The notes: a model not told the origin generated them from the sequence alone. Counted from the first letter of the stretch, positions 27,878-37,904 are shown. The stretch: DNA of 64,000 bases from Verrucomicrobiaceae bacterium UBA7681 (GCA_002482965.1 DLGZ01000004.1:231580-295579), one strand, 5' to 3'. Made by a program: numbers and translations.

Positions 27878-27918
27878 CGGGCTTGTCTTTCGCGAGGCAT
27901 TTGGATTAAAGTCTTCCC

Positions 27919-29139
27919 ATGAGGCCCAAATCATTCTCCCGCCGCGATCTGTTCAAGCTGGGCACCGCTGGGGCTGCGGTGATCGCCAACGCGGAATTGC
28001 AGGGGGCGGGGAAAAAGACGGGGCCTGTCTGTGAGGAGGGCGGCTGCTGCATCACGCCTTCAGGGGATTTTTACAACGTGGAGCGTGGCAATCCGCTGCC
28101 CTACAAGCTGCCCATCGAGAAGCAGAGGGAGATCGGCATGGTGCGCGAGACGTGGCAGCTTGAAGTCATCGCCGATCCGGCCAGCAACTCCAAGATCGAG
28201 CGGCCCATGCTGCGCAGTGACGGCACAGCGCTCACGTTTGAAAAGCTGATGGAGATCGCGAAGACGAAGGCGGTCAGCTACCTGAAGGTCATCACCTGCA
28301 ACAACCTTGCCGATCCGCTGGGGCATGGCCTATGGGAGGGCGTGCCGCTGCGCGATGTGCTGTGGCAGTGCGGGCCGGTGGAAAATTTGCGCCATGTCTG
28401 GTATCACGGCCACCACAACGAGGACCCGAAGCAGATCTTCAAATGCTACCTGCCGATGAACCGCATCTTTGAAGATCCGCCCGGCGAACTGCCAGTGATG
28501 CTCTGCTACAAGCTCAACGGCGAATTCCTCACCGGCGAGCGCGGCGGGCCTGTGCGCATGATTGTGCCGGAGGCCTATGGATTTAAATCGGTGAAGTGGC
28601 TGCAGCGCATCGGCTTCACCAATGCGCATCAGGCCGATGACACCTACGCGAACGGCAACAACGACATCAACTCGTGGCTCAAGACCTTTGCACGGTTTGG
28701 TGATCTGCCGGACAAACTCAGCGCGAAGGATGAGCTCACACTGCATGGCAATGCGCAGGTGGGCATCTCAGGTCTCAAGCAGGTGCAGTTCTGGCTGCGC
28801 GATGTGAACACGCCGCTGCCTGCGAAGGACCCGCACTTCACCCAGGCACCGTGGCAGGAGGCTCAGATCGTGCCCTTTGATGGCAGCGGCATCGCGGGCT
28901 TCAAAGGCGCGCCGTTGCATCCTGTGCAGTTTGATCCCGTGACGCGCATACCCCGGCAGTGGCCCATGCGGCATACGCTCTGCCGCTGGATTGCCAAACC
29001 GGTCAAACTCGCGGCGGGGAAGTATGAACTGCGCTGCCGTACCATCGATGCCAACGGCAGCGCCCAGCCGATGCCCCGCCCTTTTCCGAAGTCCGGGAAG
29101 AACAATATTCAGAAGGCGCTGCTGGAAGTGGTGGCGTGA
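27919..29139 (+). CDS. SorA-like molybdopterin sulfite-oxidase-family enzyme, Tat-exported
   Basis: A 406-residue protein with a twin-arginine leader (SRRDLFKLGTAGAAVIANA). The oxidoreductase molybdopterin-binding domain spans about 70-255, with the Mo-ligand Cys in KVITCNNLADP and the EAYGFKSVKWLQRIGF segment. A Mo-co dimerisation domain follows from about 285. Sulfite oxidase/dehydrogenase relatives transfer electrons from sulfite or an organic sulfur compound; substrate and acceptor are unknown here. It is independent of the MsrP gene 1.3 kb downstream. Confidence 0.87.
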   Translation: MRPKSFSRRDLFKLGTAGAAVIANAELQGAGKKTGPVCEEGGCCITPSGDFYNVERGNPLPYKLPIEKQREIGMVRETWQLEVIADPASNSKIERPMLRSDGTALTFEKLMEIAKTKAVSYLKVITCNNLADPLGHGLWEGVPLRDVLWQCGPVENLRHVWYHGHHNEDPKQIFKCYLPMNRIFEDPPGELPVMLCYKLNGEFLTGERGGPVRMIVPEAYGFKSVKWLQRIGFTNAHQADDTYANGNNDINSWLKTFARFGDLPDKLSAKDELTLHGNAQVGISGLKQVQFWLRDVNTPLPAKDPHFTQAPWQEAQIVPFDGSGIAGFKGAPLHPVQFDPVTRIPRQWPMRHTLCRWIAKPVKLAAGKYELRCRTIDANGSAQPMPRPFPKSGKNNIQKALLEVVA

Positions 29140-29186
29140 CGCCTCATTTTTCAGTGTGACAACAAAGAGGGTGGTGTCCGGCCCGG

Positions 29187-29534
29187 ATGCTGCTGTATGG
29201 ATTCCGCATGTATGCATCCTCTGTCCCCTGGCAAGTTTTGTCGTCCAACGTTGGCGTCGGTGTCCTCACGGCAGGCTGGACGCTTGACGTGGTTTATCCG
29301 GACATTGTGGAATCGCGGAATTTCGTCTTTGATGTCATGTTTGACTCACCCTTTGCGTTCGTTCCCGTCGTGCACCTTGGTCTCACTGGATTCGACATGG
29401 ACCGGCTGGAAAGCTCGCGGCTCACGCTGAAGGCGGAAAACGTCACGGAGTTCGGCTTCCAGGCAGTCATCTCCACCTGGGATGCGTCGCGGATTTTTTC
29501 CGTGGAGTTCAACTGGATGGCCATCGGAGCCTGA
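29187..29534 (+). CDS. H-type lectin domain protein
   Basis: A 115-residue protein. The C-terminal 65 residues (FVPVVHLGLTGFDMDRLESSRLTLKAENVTEFGFQAVISTWDASRIFSVEFNWMAIG) match the H-type lectin fold signature: a beta strand, the NVT-x-x-GF motif and a TWxxxxI...W strand. H-type lectins bind GalNAc-like sugars in animals and occur sporadically in bacteria. The N-terminus has no clear signal peptide. The start at 29187 is the first in-frame ATG. Confidence 0.65.
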   Translation: MLLYGFRMYASSVPWQVLSSNVGVGVLTAGWTLDVVYPDIVESRNFVFDVMFDSPFAFVPVVHLGLTGFDMDRLESSRLTLKAENVTEFGFQAVISTWDASRIFSVEFNWMAIGA

Positions 29535-30332
29535 TCACGGCTTGCGAAAACACCAGGAGCGGTAGGACAGCTCGCCTGACTTCAGCGCCTCATACACACG
29601 CGCGCCCGGCAGTCCGGCGAAGTCGCGGCCTAGAGCATGCAGAAACTTGGGCAGGCGCTGGCAGATGAGAGCCTCGCTGCGTGTGGCATTGGTTTCCATG
29701 CCGCGCAGCACTTCGGCGCGGATGTCGCGAGTTTGCACGATTTCGAGCGGCGCATTCGCGATGGCCTTTTCCCACTCGGGCCACTGATCGCGGAAGCGAA
29801 AATCAGCATAGAGGAAATGCCCGCCCGTTTTCAGCACGCGTGCGACCTTGGCAAGGAAGCCGGGGAAGTCGGGGTAGCAATGCGAGGCCTCGACATTGAT
29901 CACCGCATCGAACGTTTGCGGAGGGAAGGGGAGCGACTGCGCATCTCCCTGCACAAAGCGGAGTCCGCTGACCTGATGGCGCTTCTTGCAGAAGGCGATG
30001 CCGGTGGGATTGAGATCGAGACCCGTATAGCTCGCGGGATGCAGCGTGCGCGTGAGCCAGGAGGCACCGCCGCCGTGACCGCAACTCACCTCCAGCACAT
30101 CCTTGCCACGCAGATCCACCTGAGCAGCCACGTGGTGATAGAGTTGGATGCAGGCGCGGTTGGGTTCATCGGTGGGTTCAAGTTGCAGGCCGACTGGTGG
30201 GTCAGTTTCAAAGGCGTAATTCAAAAACAGCACTTCTTCGCTCCGCAGCCGCCGTGTGAGATAGGGATACCACAGCTGCCAGATGGCTTTGCGGACGGGG
30301 CCGATGGAAAAGAGGCGTTCGAGGAGGGACAT
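29535..30332 (-). CDS. Class I SAM-dependent methyltransferase
   Basis: A 265-residue methyltransferase starting at the ATG at 30332 (MSLLERLF). The SAM motif I is VLEVSCGHGGGASWL, motif II GLDLNPTGIAF, with VQGDAQSLPFPPQTFDAVINVEASHCYPD and GGHFLYADFR following. The pattern resembles phthiotriolone/sterol-type C- and O-methyltransferases. The substrate is unknown. It is convergent with the lectin gene and divergent from msrP. Confidence 0.85.
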   Translation of the reverse strand: MSLLERLFSIGPVRKAIWQLWYPYLTRRLRSEEVLFLNYAFETDPPVGLQLEPTDEPNRACIQLYHHVAAQVDLRGKDVLEVSCGHGGGASWLTRTLHPASYTGLDLNPTGIAFCKKRHQVSGLRFVQGDAQSLPFPPQTFDAVINVEASHCYPDFPGFLAKVARVLKTGGHFLYADFRFRDQWPEWEKAIANAPLEIVQTRDIRAEVLRGMETNATRSEALICQRLPKFLHALGRDFAGLPGARVYEALKSGELSYRSWCFRKP

Positions 30333-30449
30333 GGCAGGGCAAAGCCTGCGAGGTGATGGCGGCGGATGCAACTTGCCAGTTGGCATTCATTGTGCGGGAA
30401 TAAAGCTGCCGCCTGCGCCTCACACCTGGAATCGCATGCTTTGTCCGTC

Positions 30450-31415
<966 letters not shown>

Positions 31416-31420
31416 CCTGT

Positions 31421-32038
31421 ATGACCTTCAGCGCAGACACCCGTTTTCACCGGCAGCTTTTTCTTTTCAATGGCCTGCTGCCCGCAGTGCTCATCCTGAT
31501 CGACGGCTGGCGAGGCAAGCTGGGGGCGAACCCCGTGGAGTTTGTCACGCGTGCCACGGGCGTGCTGACGCTGGTCTTCCTTATCCTCACGCTGCTGGTC
31601 ACGCCGCTGCGCAAAATGTATGGCTGGAACTGGCTGCTCAAGCAGCGCCGCCTGCTGGGACTGTATGCGTTCTTCTACGGCTGCGCGCATCTGCTGACCT
31701 ACCTGGCCTATGACCGTGACTGGCAGCTGGGAACCGTGATCGGCGATGTGTACAAGCGGCCCTTCATCGCCATCGGCATGTTCAGCTTTCTGCTGATGGT
31801 GCCTCTCGCTGTCACCTCCACCAATGCCATGATCAAGAAGCTCGGCGGACCGCGCTGGGCGCAGCTGCACCGTCTGACGTACTACATCACCATCGGCGGT
31901 GTGCTGCATTACTGGATCATCGTGAAGTCGGATGTGACGTATCCGCTCTTCTTTGCCGTGGTTTTGGCGGTGCTGCTGGGCTGGCGTGTGGTGGCGACCA
32001 TTAAAAAAGCGCGAGGTGCTGCACCTCGCGCTTCGTGA
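31421..32038 (+). CDS. msrQ: MsrQ haem-binding membrane subunit of MsrPQ
   Basis: A 205-residue integral membrane protein with about six helices. It carries the ferric-reductase-like segments VFLILTLLVTPLRKMYGWNWLLKQRRLLGLYAFFYGCAHLLTYLAYD and PRWAQLHRLTYYITIGGVLHYWIIVKS, with conserved His residues expected to bind haem b. It feeds quinol electrons to MsrP. I start it at the ATG at 31421; a TTG overlapping the msrP stop is possible. Its last 11 codons are formed by a terminator hairpin. Confidence 0.93.
   Translation: MTFSADTRFHRQLFLFNGLLPAVLILIDGWRGKLGANPVEFVTRATGVLTLVFLILTLLVTPLRKMYGWNWLLKQRRLLGLYAFFYGCAHLLTYLAYDRDWQLGTVIGDVYKRPFIAIGMFSFLLMVPLAVTSTNAMIKKLGGPRWAQLHRLTYYITIGGVLHYWIIVKSDVTYPLFFAVVLAVLLGWRVVATIKKARGAAPRAS
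32007..32033. terminator. Bidirectional terminator hairpin overlapping the msrQ 3' end
   Basis: A perfect 12-bp stem (AAGCGCGAGGTG / CACCTCGCGCTT) with loop CTG. Plus-strand tail is TTCGTGAGATTTT and minus-strand tail is TTTTTTAATGG, so it can stop both msrQ and the convergent gene. It encodes the final KKARGAAPRAS residues of MsrQ. Confidence 0.85.
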
Positions 32039-32053
32039 GATTTTGAGGTTCGC

Positions 32054-32800
32054 TTATTTCGCGGGGGAGGCGTTCCAGACCTTGATGTCGTCAAACCAGC
32101 CGCTCTGGCCGGCGACGCCGAGTTCGATCTTGGACTTCGTTTCATGGCCGATGCCGGGAGACTTGAGGAATGCGACGGCTTTGCCGTCGATGCTCACGCG
32201 CATTTCATCGCCCACGGTTTCCACCACGACGGTGTATTCCTTGTTCTGCTCCAGCTTCACGGGGAAGGTGGCGCTCTTGCCGGCCATGAGCTTGTTCACT
32301 TCATCCTTTTTGGTGGGGTCCTTGCGGAGCTCCTTGATGATCAGATTCTGGCTGCCTTCGCGCTCATCCATGAGGGTCACCTTGTCCAGACGGATCTGGG
32401 CGCGGCAGAGGTGGCCGTAGTGGGCGGCGGTGTATTTGCGGTCGTCGAATTCCACATCCATCATCGTGCAGCCATCGAAGCGCATTTTCACCTCCACCAC
32501 GGTGTCCTTGGTGGGCACCTCCAAGCCATAGACGGCGGCATGCGCGGTGATGACGGACTTGCCATCTTTCGAGGGCGTGTCCTTCACCCGGGTCTGCGTG
32601 CCCTTGAGTGCGTTGTTTTCAAACACGAAGGTGTCCACCACGCGGTGCCAGCGCTTGTCATGCTCGCTGCTGTTCATGTCATCGGAGAACAGCAGTTCTT
32701 TCTTTTCAGCGATGGGTTTGGCGGGAATCTTGGGCAGGTCGGCGGCCAAGGCGGCGGCGCTGATGAGGAGGCACGGGGCGAGGAGGTAGCGGATGTTCAT
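32054..32800 (-). CDS. Secreted LamG/DUF1080-like beta-sandwich protein
   Basis: A 248-residue exported protein (signal MNIRYLLAPCLLISAAALAA). The core reads KKELLFSDDMNSSEHDKRWHRVVDTFVFENNALKGTQTRVKD, then DVEFDDRKYTAAHYGHLCRAQI and VSIDGKAVAFLKSPGIGHETKSKIELGVAG...GWFDDIKVWNA, a concanavalin-like sandwich related to DUF1080 proteins (3-keto-disaccharide hydrolase group). Two broken paralogues lie at 57181-57914 and 59076-59330. Role in sugar metabolism is inferred from the family only. Confidence 0.75.
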   Translation of the reverse strand: MNIRYLLAPCLLISAAALAADLPKIPAKPIAEKKELLFSDDMNSSEHDKRWHRVVDTFVFENNALKGTQTRVKDTPSKDGKSVITAHAAVYGLEVPTKDTVVEVKMRFDGCTMMDVEFDDRKYTAAHYGHLCRAQIRLDKVTLMDEREGSQNLIIKELRKDPTKKDEVNKLMAGKSATFPVKLEQNKEYTVVVETVGDEMRVSIDGKAVAFLKSPGIGHETKSKIELGVAGQSGWFDDIKVWNASPAK

Positions 32801-32903
32801 GGGCGCAATCAAACGAGCAAATCTGGCGAGTTCATGCGCCGAAATTGTTGAAGTACAGTCATCACTTGAGTTTCATGCGCTCGAAGTGTCTGCTTCATCC
32901 CCT

Positions 32904-33245
32904 ATGAGCCAACCTGCCTGCCCGATGTGCGAGATGAATGATGTTTTGGACCACGCCGACCGCTATGAATGCATGACCTGCGGTCACGAATGGCCGAAGG
33001 AGGCCGCAGCAGACGAGCCGGATGCGGAGCGGGTGGTGAAGGATGCCTACGGTGCCGTGCTGGCGGACGGTGACATCGTGGCGATGATCAAGGACTTGAA
33101 GCTCAAAGGCTCCAATGACGTGCTCAAGGTCGGCACCAAGTCCAAGCCCATTCGTCTGGTGGACGGCGACCACGAAATCTCCTGCAAAATGGACGGGATC
33201 GCGATTGGCCTGAAGGCTTGCTTTGTGAAGAAAGTCGTCGGCTAA
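32904..33245 (+). CDS. YjdM/PhnA zinc-ribbon protein
   Basis: A 113-residue protein. The N-terminal zinc ribbon (CPMCEMNDVLDHADRYECMTCGHEW) and PhnA domain (DAYGAVLADGDIVAMIKDLKLKGSNDVLKVGTKSK...CKMDGIAIGLKACFVKKV) match the full-length YjdM family. The historical link to phosphonate use is not supported in E. coli and the function is unknown. The last 4 bp overlap the convergent AlkB-like gene. Confidence 0.9.
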   Translation: MSQPACPMCEMNDVLDHADRYECMTCGHEWPKEAAADEPDAERVVKDAYGAVLADGDIVAMIKDLKLKGSNDVLKVGTKSKPIRLVDGDHEISCKMDGIAIGLKACFVKKVVG

Positions 33246-34306
33246 CTGACGGACGCAGCGGGTGCGTTCAGCTTGGGATGGATCACATTGCGCCACCACG
33301 GTGGCAGCAAGACCATGGCGATGGCCCAGAAGTATCCCACCGGAAGCTTTGGAGCCTGGGGCTCTGTGGCCAGGAGGTAGTAGGGCTTCACCGCGATGTG
33401 GTGGTAGGAGTGGTGGCCGACGCGGAAGGTGATGTAGCTGGAGAAAAAGTGGTAGGTGTCCCAGGAGTGTTCTGCACCGGTCTTCTCATATTCACCGTCC
33501 GTCTTTTGCCGCATGAGACCGTAGTGCTGGATGTAATTGACCGACTCCAGTACGATGTGAGCGCCAAGGACGTGAGCCAGATAAAACAAGGTTCCGTTCA
33601 GTCCCGAGACCAGATACAGGCCGAGCAGGAGCGCCGCCTGGCCCAGTGCATAGATGAACATTTTGTTCTTCAGCAGGCCGGCGCCGCTGCACCGTTTGGC
33701 CTCCATTTTCCAGCAGCGGATCATGCTGCCGGGAATCGTGCGGAAGATGTAGGAGTAGATGCTTTCGTTCAGCCATGCGGTGTTTTCGTCATGATCCGTT
33801 CCGGCGTGGACGTGATGACTGCGGATGTGGATGAGCTTGTAGTGAGGGTAGAACAAGAAGGTGGTGAGCAGCCGCTGCGTGATCTGATCAAGGTCTTCCT
33901 TCCCATGCAGCAACTCATGAGCTGCGCCAAAGCCGATCCCGCCTAAAAGGCTGGCGCATCCGAGTAGGATGCCAATTTCCATGGCATTGAAACGATCCAG
34001 AGACATCGCCAGCCACACGATCGAGGCCATGTAAAACACAGCATACAGGCGGGTGTTCCACTGTAGCAGAGACACCTGTAATGCGGAGAAATCAGCCTTC
34101 TCATACTGACCGTCATCCTGCCAGCCGGTGAGCCAGTCCAGCATCGGCAGTGCTACCTGTAAAAAAATAATGGGCAGCATGAGCCACCAGCCGCCACCCC
34201 AGATCCCCAAGGCAAGCAGGACAAACAGGGCATGAGGCAGAAAGCAGAACATGACGTGGCGGTTGAGCGACGGCTTGGTCTGGCTTTCAGGAGTGGGGGA
34301 TTCCAT
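33242..34306 (-). CDS. AlkB-type alkane 1-monooxygenase
   Basis: A 354-residue membrane di-iron oxygenase. About six hydrophobic helices surround the histidine boxes HELLHG, HIRSHHVHAGTDHDE, NYIQHYGLMR and SYHHIAVKPYY, the standard AlkB set. Such enzymes hydroxylate the terminal carbon of medium-chain alkanes, using rubredoxin as electron donor; none is encoded nearby. Gene context (a divergent O-methyltransferase) gives no substrate clue. Confidence 0.9.
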   Translation of the reverse strand: MESPTPESQTKPSLNRHVMFCFLPHALFVLLALGIWGGGWWLMLPIIFLQVALPMLDWLTGWQDDGQYEKADFSALQVSLLQWNTRLYAVFYMASIVWLAMSLDRFNAMEIGILLGCASLLGGIGFGAAHELLHGKEDLDQITQRLLTTFLFYPHYKLIHIRSHHVHAGTDHDENTAWLNESIYSYIFRTIPGSMIRCWKMEAKRCSGAGLLKNKMFIYALGQAALLLGLYLVSGLNGTLFYLAHVLGAHIVLESVNYIQHYGLMRQKTDGEYEKTGAEHSWDTYHFFSSYITFRVGHHSYHHIAVKPYYLLATEPQAPKLPVGYFWAIAMVLLPPWWRNVIHPKLNAPAASVS

Positions 34307-34503
34307 GAGGGCGGGAGATAGGGATGCGAATGAGCCTGGATAAAACAGAGCAAAGGTGGCAGGTAGACGTGCAATTTCCTTGTGTCTGTTCAGCCAAGAT
34401 GATGCGAGCGTGTGTCCTCGAAAGCCACTAAATCTTTATTTAGCCGGGATCGTTTTCATGGAGAGTGGCGATCACGTTCCCTTTCGTTTATTGTTTCTCT
34501 GCT

Positions 34504-35520
34504 ATGTCTGATCCAACCACCGCCCCCTCTCCTCAGCTCTTTTTTGAAACGATCAATGCTTTTCAGAAATCGGCGGCGTTAAAGGCCGCGATTGATCTTG
34601 GCCTGTTCACCGCCATCGGCAGCACAGCGGCCACGGCTGCTGAGATCGCGACGCTTTGTCAGTGCCCTGAGCGTGGCATCCGCATTCTGGCCGACAACCT
34701 CACGATCCTCGGCTTTCTCACGAAGGACGCAAATTACTATGCGCTCACGCCATCGTCGGCGGCTTTCCTTGATCAGAAGTCCCCGGCCTACTTTGGGGCG
34801 GCGGTGAAGTTTCTGCTCGCTCCGGGTTTGACGGAGGCCTTCACCGATCTCGCATCCACCATTCGGCGAGGGCGTTTGCATACGACAGAGGAAGGCACCA
34901 CCGCTCCGGATCATCCGGCTTGGATCGACTTCGCCCGTGCCATGGGACCGATGATGGCGCCCACCTCGCTGGGCGCTGCGGCGCTCGTGCCGCTGGATCC
35001 CTCCCGCGACAGCCGCGTGCTGGACATCTCAGCGAGTCATGGGGCCTACGGCATTGCTCTCGCTCAAAAGAATCCACGCGCTCATCTGGTCGCGCTTGAT
35101 TGGGAAGCTGTGCTCGAGGTGACGAAAGAAAACGCAGAGGCGGCAGGACTTTCTGACCGCTTCAACACCATCGTTGGCGATGCCTTCACGGTGGATCTCG
35201 GCAGTGACTACGACGTCGTACTGGTGCCGAATTTCCTGCACCATTTCAATGTGGAAGAATGCACGCGCTTCCTGAAGCGTGCGCATGCAGCGCTGCGTCC
35301 CGGCGGGAAAGTGGTGATTGTCGAGTTTGTGCCGAATGAGGACCGCGTCACTCCGCCTCCGGCTGCGAGTTTCAGTCTCGTCATGCTAGGCACCACGCCG
35401 GAGGGTGATGCCTACACCTTTGCGGAGTATGAGAGGATGCTCGCCGATGCGGGCTTCAGCGATGCCTCGCTGCATCCGCTGCCACCCACGGCGCAGTGTG
35501 CGGTGATCGCCGTGGCGTGA
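34504..35520 (+). CDS. Class I O-methyltransferase (COMT/hydroxyneurosporene-type)
   Basis: A 338-residue protein with an N-terminal winged-helix dimerisation domain (FQKSAALKAAIDLGLFTAIG, TAAEIATLCQCPERGIRILADNLTILGFL) and a C-terminal SAM domain (RVLDISASHGAYGIALAQKNPRAHLVALDWEAVLEVTKENAEAAGL). The GxGxG loop is altered to SASHGAYG. LVPNFLHHF and RPGGKVVIVEF follow. The chosen start at 34504 follows a 197-bp gap after the divergent monooxygenase. Substrate unknown. Confidence 0.85.
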   Translation: MSDPTTAPSPQLFFETINAFQKSAALKAAIDLGLFTAIGSTAATAAEIATLCQCPERGIRILADNLTILGFLTKDANYYALTPSSAAFLDQKSPAYFGAAVKFLLAPGLTEAFTDLASTIRRGRLHTTEEGTTAPDHPAWIDFARAMGPMMAPTSLGAAALVPLDPSRDSRVLDISASHGAYGIALAQKNPRAHLVALDWEAVLEVTKENAEAAGLSDRFNTIVGDAFTVDLGSDYDVVLVPNFLHHFNVEECTRFLKRAHAALRPGGKVVIVEFVPNEDRVTPPPAASFSLVMLGTTPEGDAYTFAEYERMLADAGFSDASLHPLPPTAQCAVIAVA

Positions 35521-35526
35521 GCTGCG

Positions 35527-36465
35527 TTATTTCTTCCGTGTTTTGACATCAGCCGTCGTCGCTTTGCTGGCGGCGGGTGTGGTCAGTTTGCGCAGGATTT
35601 CGCAGAACTTCTCTCCTGCGGGTGTCACATCACCTTTTTGGGAACGGGCGATGCCGACGCGATGAGCTTCATCTGAATTGGAGAGGCGGCGGTAAACGAG
35701 CCGCTTGCCAGCGGCGCGCTGAAAGATCTCACTGACCACGGCGACGCCTCTGCCCACTTCGATTTCGGTGATTAACGAGCTCGCACCATCACACTCCGCC
35801 GCAATGATCGGGCGGAGCTGAAAGGGAGAAAAGATGCCATCGAGAATCCGGTAGTACTCGGAGTAGTCGAGACGGCGCAACGCCACCAGGGGTTCGTTGG
35901 CGACCCGCTCTACAGAAACGGATTTCAACTTCGACAGCGGATGTCCGGGCGCCATGGCCACGAAAAACGGATAGCGTTTCAACTCCTCAAACTCCAGCCC
36001 CGCAGCAGACTCCGCGCTTGGCTCGATCATGACCGCGATCTCCAGCGAGCCGTTGTGAAGGCCAACACAAAGATCATCACCGGCAAGGTCATGCAGCGTC
36101 ACCTTCACACCCGGCGCTGCATAGCGAAAGGCGGCCAGGGCAGGCGGCAGAATTTCCACGGTGGGTGAGGGCGCGTAGCCGATGTGGAGCTCACCGTATT
36201 CGCCCCGTGAGAGTGCGCGCACTTTCTCCACGGATTCATCGACGCGCTTCAGCGTCTCCAGAGTTTCCGCGAGAAACAGTTTTCCTTCCGCCGTCAGTGT
36301 CACACCGCGCGGACTGCGTTTCAGCAGATCCACACCGATTTCATCCTCCAGATCCTGCACCTGCCTGCTCAGGGCTGGCTGAGCCACGCGCAAGCGCACG
36401 GCGGCTTTGGTGAAGTTTAGCATTTCTGCCACCGCTGCAAAATATCTGAGATGACGCAGTTCCAT
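35527..36465 (-). CDS. LysR-type transcriptional regulator
   Basis: A 312-residue regulator. The N-terminal winged helix-turn-helix (MELRHLRYFAAVAEMLNFTKAAVRLRVAQPALSRQVQDLEDEIGVDLLKR) is canonical, followed by a periplasmic-binding-protein-like effector domain. It is divergent from the SDR gene at 36605, the usual target arrangement, and its own start lies 139 bp from that gene. Confidence 0.93.
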   Translation of the reverse strand: MELRHLRYFAAVAEMLNFTKAAVRLRVAQPALSRQVQDLEDEIGVDLLKRSPRGVTLTAEGKLFLAETLETLKRVDESVEKVRALSRGEYGELHIGYAPSPTVEILPPALAAFRYAAPGVKVTLHDLAGDDLCVGLHNGSLEIAVMIEPSAESAAGLEFEELKRYPFFVAMAPGHPLSKLKSVSVERVANEPLVALRRLDYSEYYRILDGIFSPFQLRPIIAAECDGASSLITEIEVGRGVAVVSEIFQRAAGKRLVYRRLSNSDEAHRVGIARSQKGDVTPAGEKFCEILRKLTTPAASKATTADVKTRKK

Positions 36466-36514
36466 GGATGAATTTCATCATGCCTGAAAAGCATGGCTGC
36501 GCAAGGAACGCGGT

Positions 36515-36530
36515 ATTGGGCAGGATCAAT
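36515..36530. promoter_or_regulatory. Candidate LysR box between the divergent LysR and SDR genes
   Basis: ATTGGGCAGGATCAAT has arms ATTG/CAAT around 8 bases and contains T-N11-A (T36517, A36529), the general LysR site pattern. Position midway in the divergent gap fits autoregulation plus SDR activation. Confidence 0.4.
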
Positions 36531-36604
36531 GGTAGGAATTACATCTGCAATCAGCTGGACGAAGAGTCCACAAGACGAATCCAAATCGAACAAGAAATGA
36601 CATT

Positions 36605-37360
36605 ATGAATACGATCAACACCCCGAAACTGGCAGGAAAAACAGCTCTCATCACCGGCGGCTCACGCGGTATTGGTGCCGCCATCGCTCATCGGCTGGCT
36701 GCGGACGGCGCCGCAGTGGCCATCACTTACAGCGCTTCGGCCAGCAAAGCGGAGGAAGTGGTGAAGGCCATCCAGGCAGCAGGCGGCAAGGCAGTGGCCA
36801 TTCAGGCGGATGCGACTGACGCTGAGGCCACGGTCCAAGCCGTTGCGCATACGATCAAGGCCTTCGGCGGCATCGACATTCTCGTGAACAACGCGGGATT
36901 CCTCGCTGTTGCTCCGCTGGCTGAGTTCAAGCTCGCTGACTTTGACCGCTCCGTGGCGATCAATATGCGCGCTGTATTCGTGGCAGCTCAGGAAGCCGCC
37001 AAGCACATGGGTGAAGGTGGCCGCATCATTAACATCGGCAGCACCAATGCTGACCGCATGCCCTTTGCCGGTGGCGGCGTCTATGCCATGACGAAGTCAG
37101 CTCTCGTGGGCCTCACCAAAGGACTGGCGCGTGACCTTGGCCCGCGTGGCATCACCATCAACAATGTGCAACCTGGTCCCGTGGACACCGAGATGAATCC
37201 CGCCGACGGCCCCTTCGCCGACACTCTCAAGGGCCTCATGGCCGTGCCACGCTACGGTCATGCTGACGAAATCGCGGGCATGGTCTCCTATCTCGCCAGT
37301 GCAGAGGCGGGCTTTGTGACGGGAGCCAGCCTGACCATCGACGGTGGATTCGCCGCCTGA
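36605..37360 (+). CDS. SDR-family oxidoreductase, FabG-like
   Basis: A 251-residue short-chain dehydrogenase. The nucleotide loop TGGSRGIGAAIAHRLA, NNAG, catalytic Ser/Tyr/Lys (INIGSTNADRM...YAMTKSAL) and the PGPVDTEMNPAD segment are present. Many such LysR-linked SDRs detoxify or reduce carbonyls; substrate unknown. Controlled probably by the divergent LysR gene. Confidence 0.93.
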   Translation: MNTINTPKLAGKTALITGGSRGIGAAIAHRLAADGAAVAITYSASASKAEEVVKAIQAAGGKAVAIQADATDAEATVQAVAHTIKAFGGIDILVNNAGFLAVAPLAEFKLADFDRSVAINMRAVFVAAQEAAKHMGEGGRIINIGSTNADRMPFAGGGVYAMTKSALVGLTKGLARDLGPRGITINNVQPGPVDTEMNPADGPFADTLKGLMAVPRYGHADEIAGMVSYLASAEAGFVTGASLTIDGGFAA

Positions 37361-37403
37361 GCTTTAGTCACATCATGAAAGCCGGCTCGCTTTTAAAGCA
37401 CGA

Positions 37404-37432
37404 CACCTCACCGTCCGAAAGGCGGTGAGGTG
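37404..37432. terminator. Bidirectional terminator-like hairpin
   Basis: CACCTCACCG and CGGTGAGGTG form a perfect 10-bp stem around TCCGAAAGG in the gap between the SDR gene and the convergent DUF5069 gene. No long T-run follows on either strand. Confidence 0.6.
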
Positions 37433-37445
37433 AATGGCTGCTCCG

Positions 37446-37904
37446 TTACTTCGCGCCAGGGATCAGCCTGCCTTCATCAATCTCGATGTATTCAAACATG
37501 GTCGGCACCGTTCCGGGAGGCAGGCCGATTTCTTCGAGGCGTTCGTTCAGGCGCTGCGTGCCGGCATCGCGCCAGCCGCGCTTGGTCATGAAGGCATTCC
37601 AGACTTCGATCTCCTGCTCGGTGGGCTGGCGTCCGTTGGCATAGGCCCAGACCAGCAGGTTTTCGTCACTGCCGCCCTTGAGCGTTTCGGCTTCGAGTGC
37701 GGTGTAGTCGATTTTCAGAAACTCGCAGCAGCGCCAGTCAAAGCTGCCTTGGATGGCACCGCGCCTGGACTGCCAGTCTTCAGGCAGCGTGCCTGCTGCC
37801 GACAGACGAATCTTGTCCAGCATCCGGCCGAAATAGACGAGGCCGTTCACTTGATCGTAAGGGCTGCGGAGTCCGGGAATGTGGGTGGGGTAGGGGAGCG
37901 CCAT
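37446..37904 (-). CDS. DUF5069 domain protein
   Basis: A 152-residue protein starting at the ATG at 37904 (MALPYPTHIPGLRSPYDQVNGLVYFGRMLDKIRLSAAG). The sequence matches the DUF5069 family, common in Verrucomicrobia and Planctomycetes, with LPEDW, WAYANGRQPTEQEIEVWNAFMTKRGWRD. Function unknown. The adjacent gene on the minus side is none; it is convergent to the SDR. Confidence 0.85.
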   Translation of the reverse strand: MALPYPTHIPGLRSPYDQVNGLVYFGRMLDKIRLSAAGTLPEDWQSRRGAIQGSFDWRCCEFLKIDYTALEAETLKGGSDENLLVWAYANGRQPTEQEIEVWNAFMTKRGWRDAGTQRLNERLEEIGLPPGTVPTMFEYIEIDEGRLIPGAK

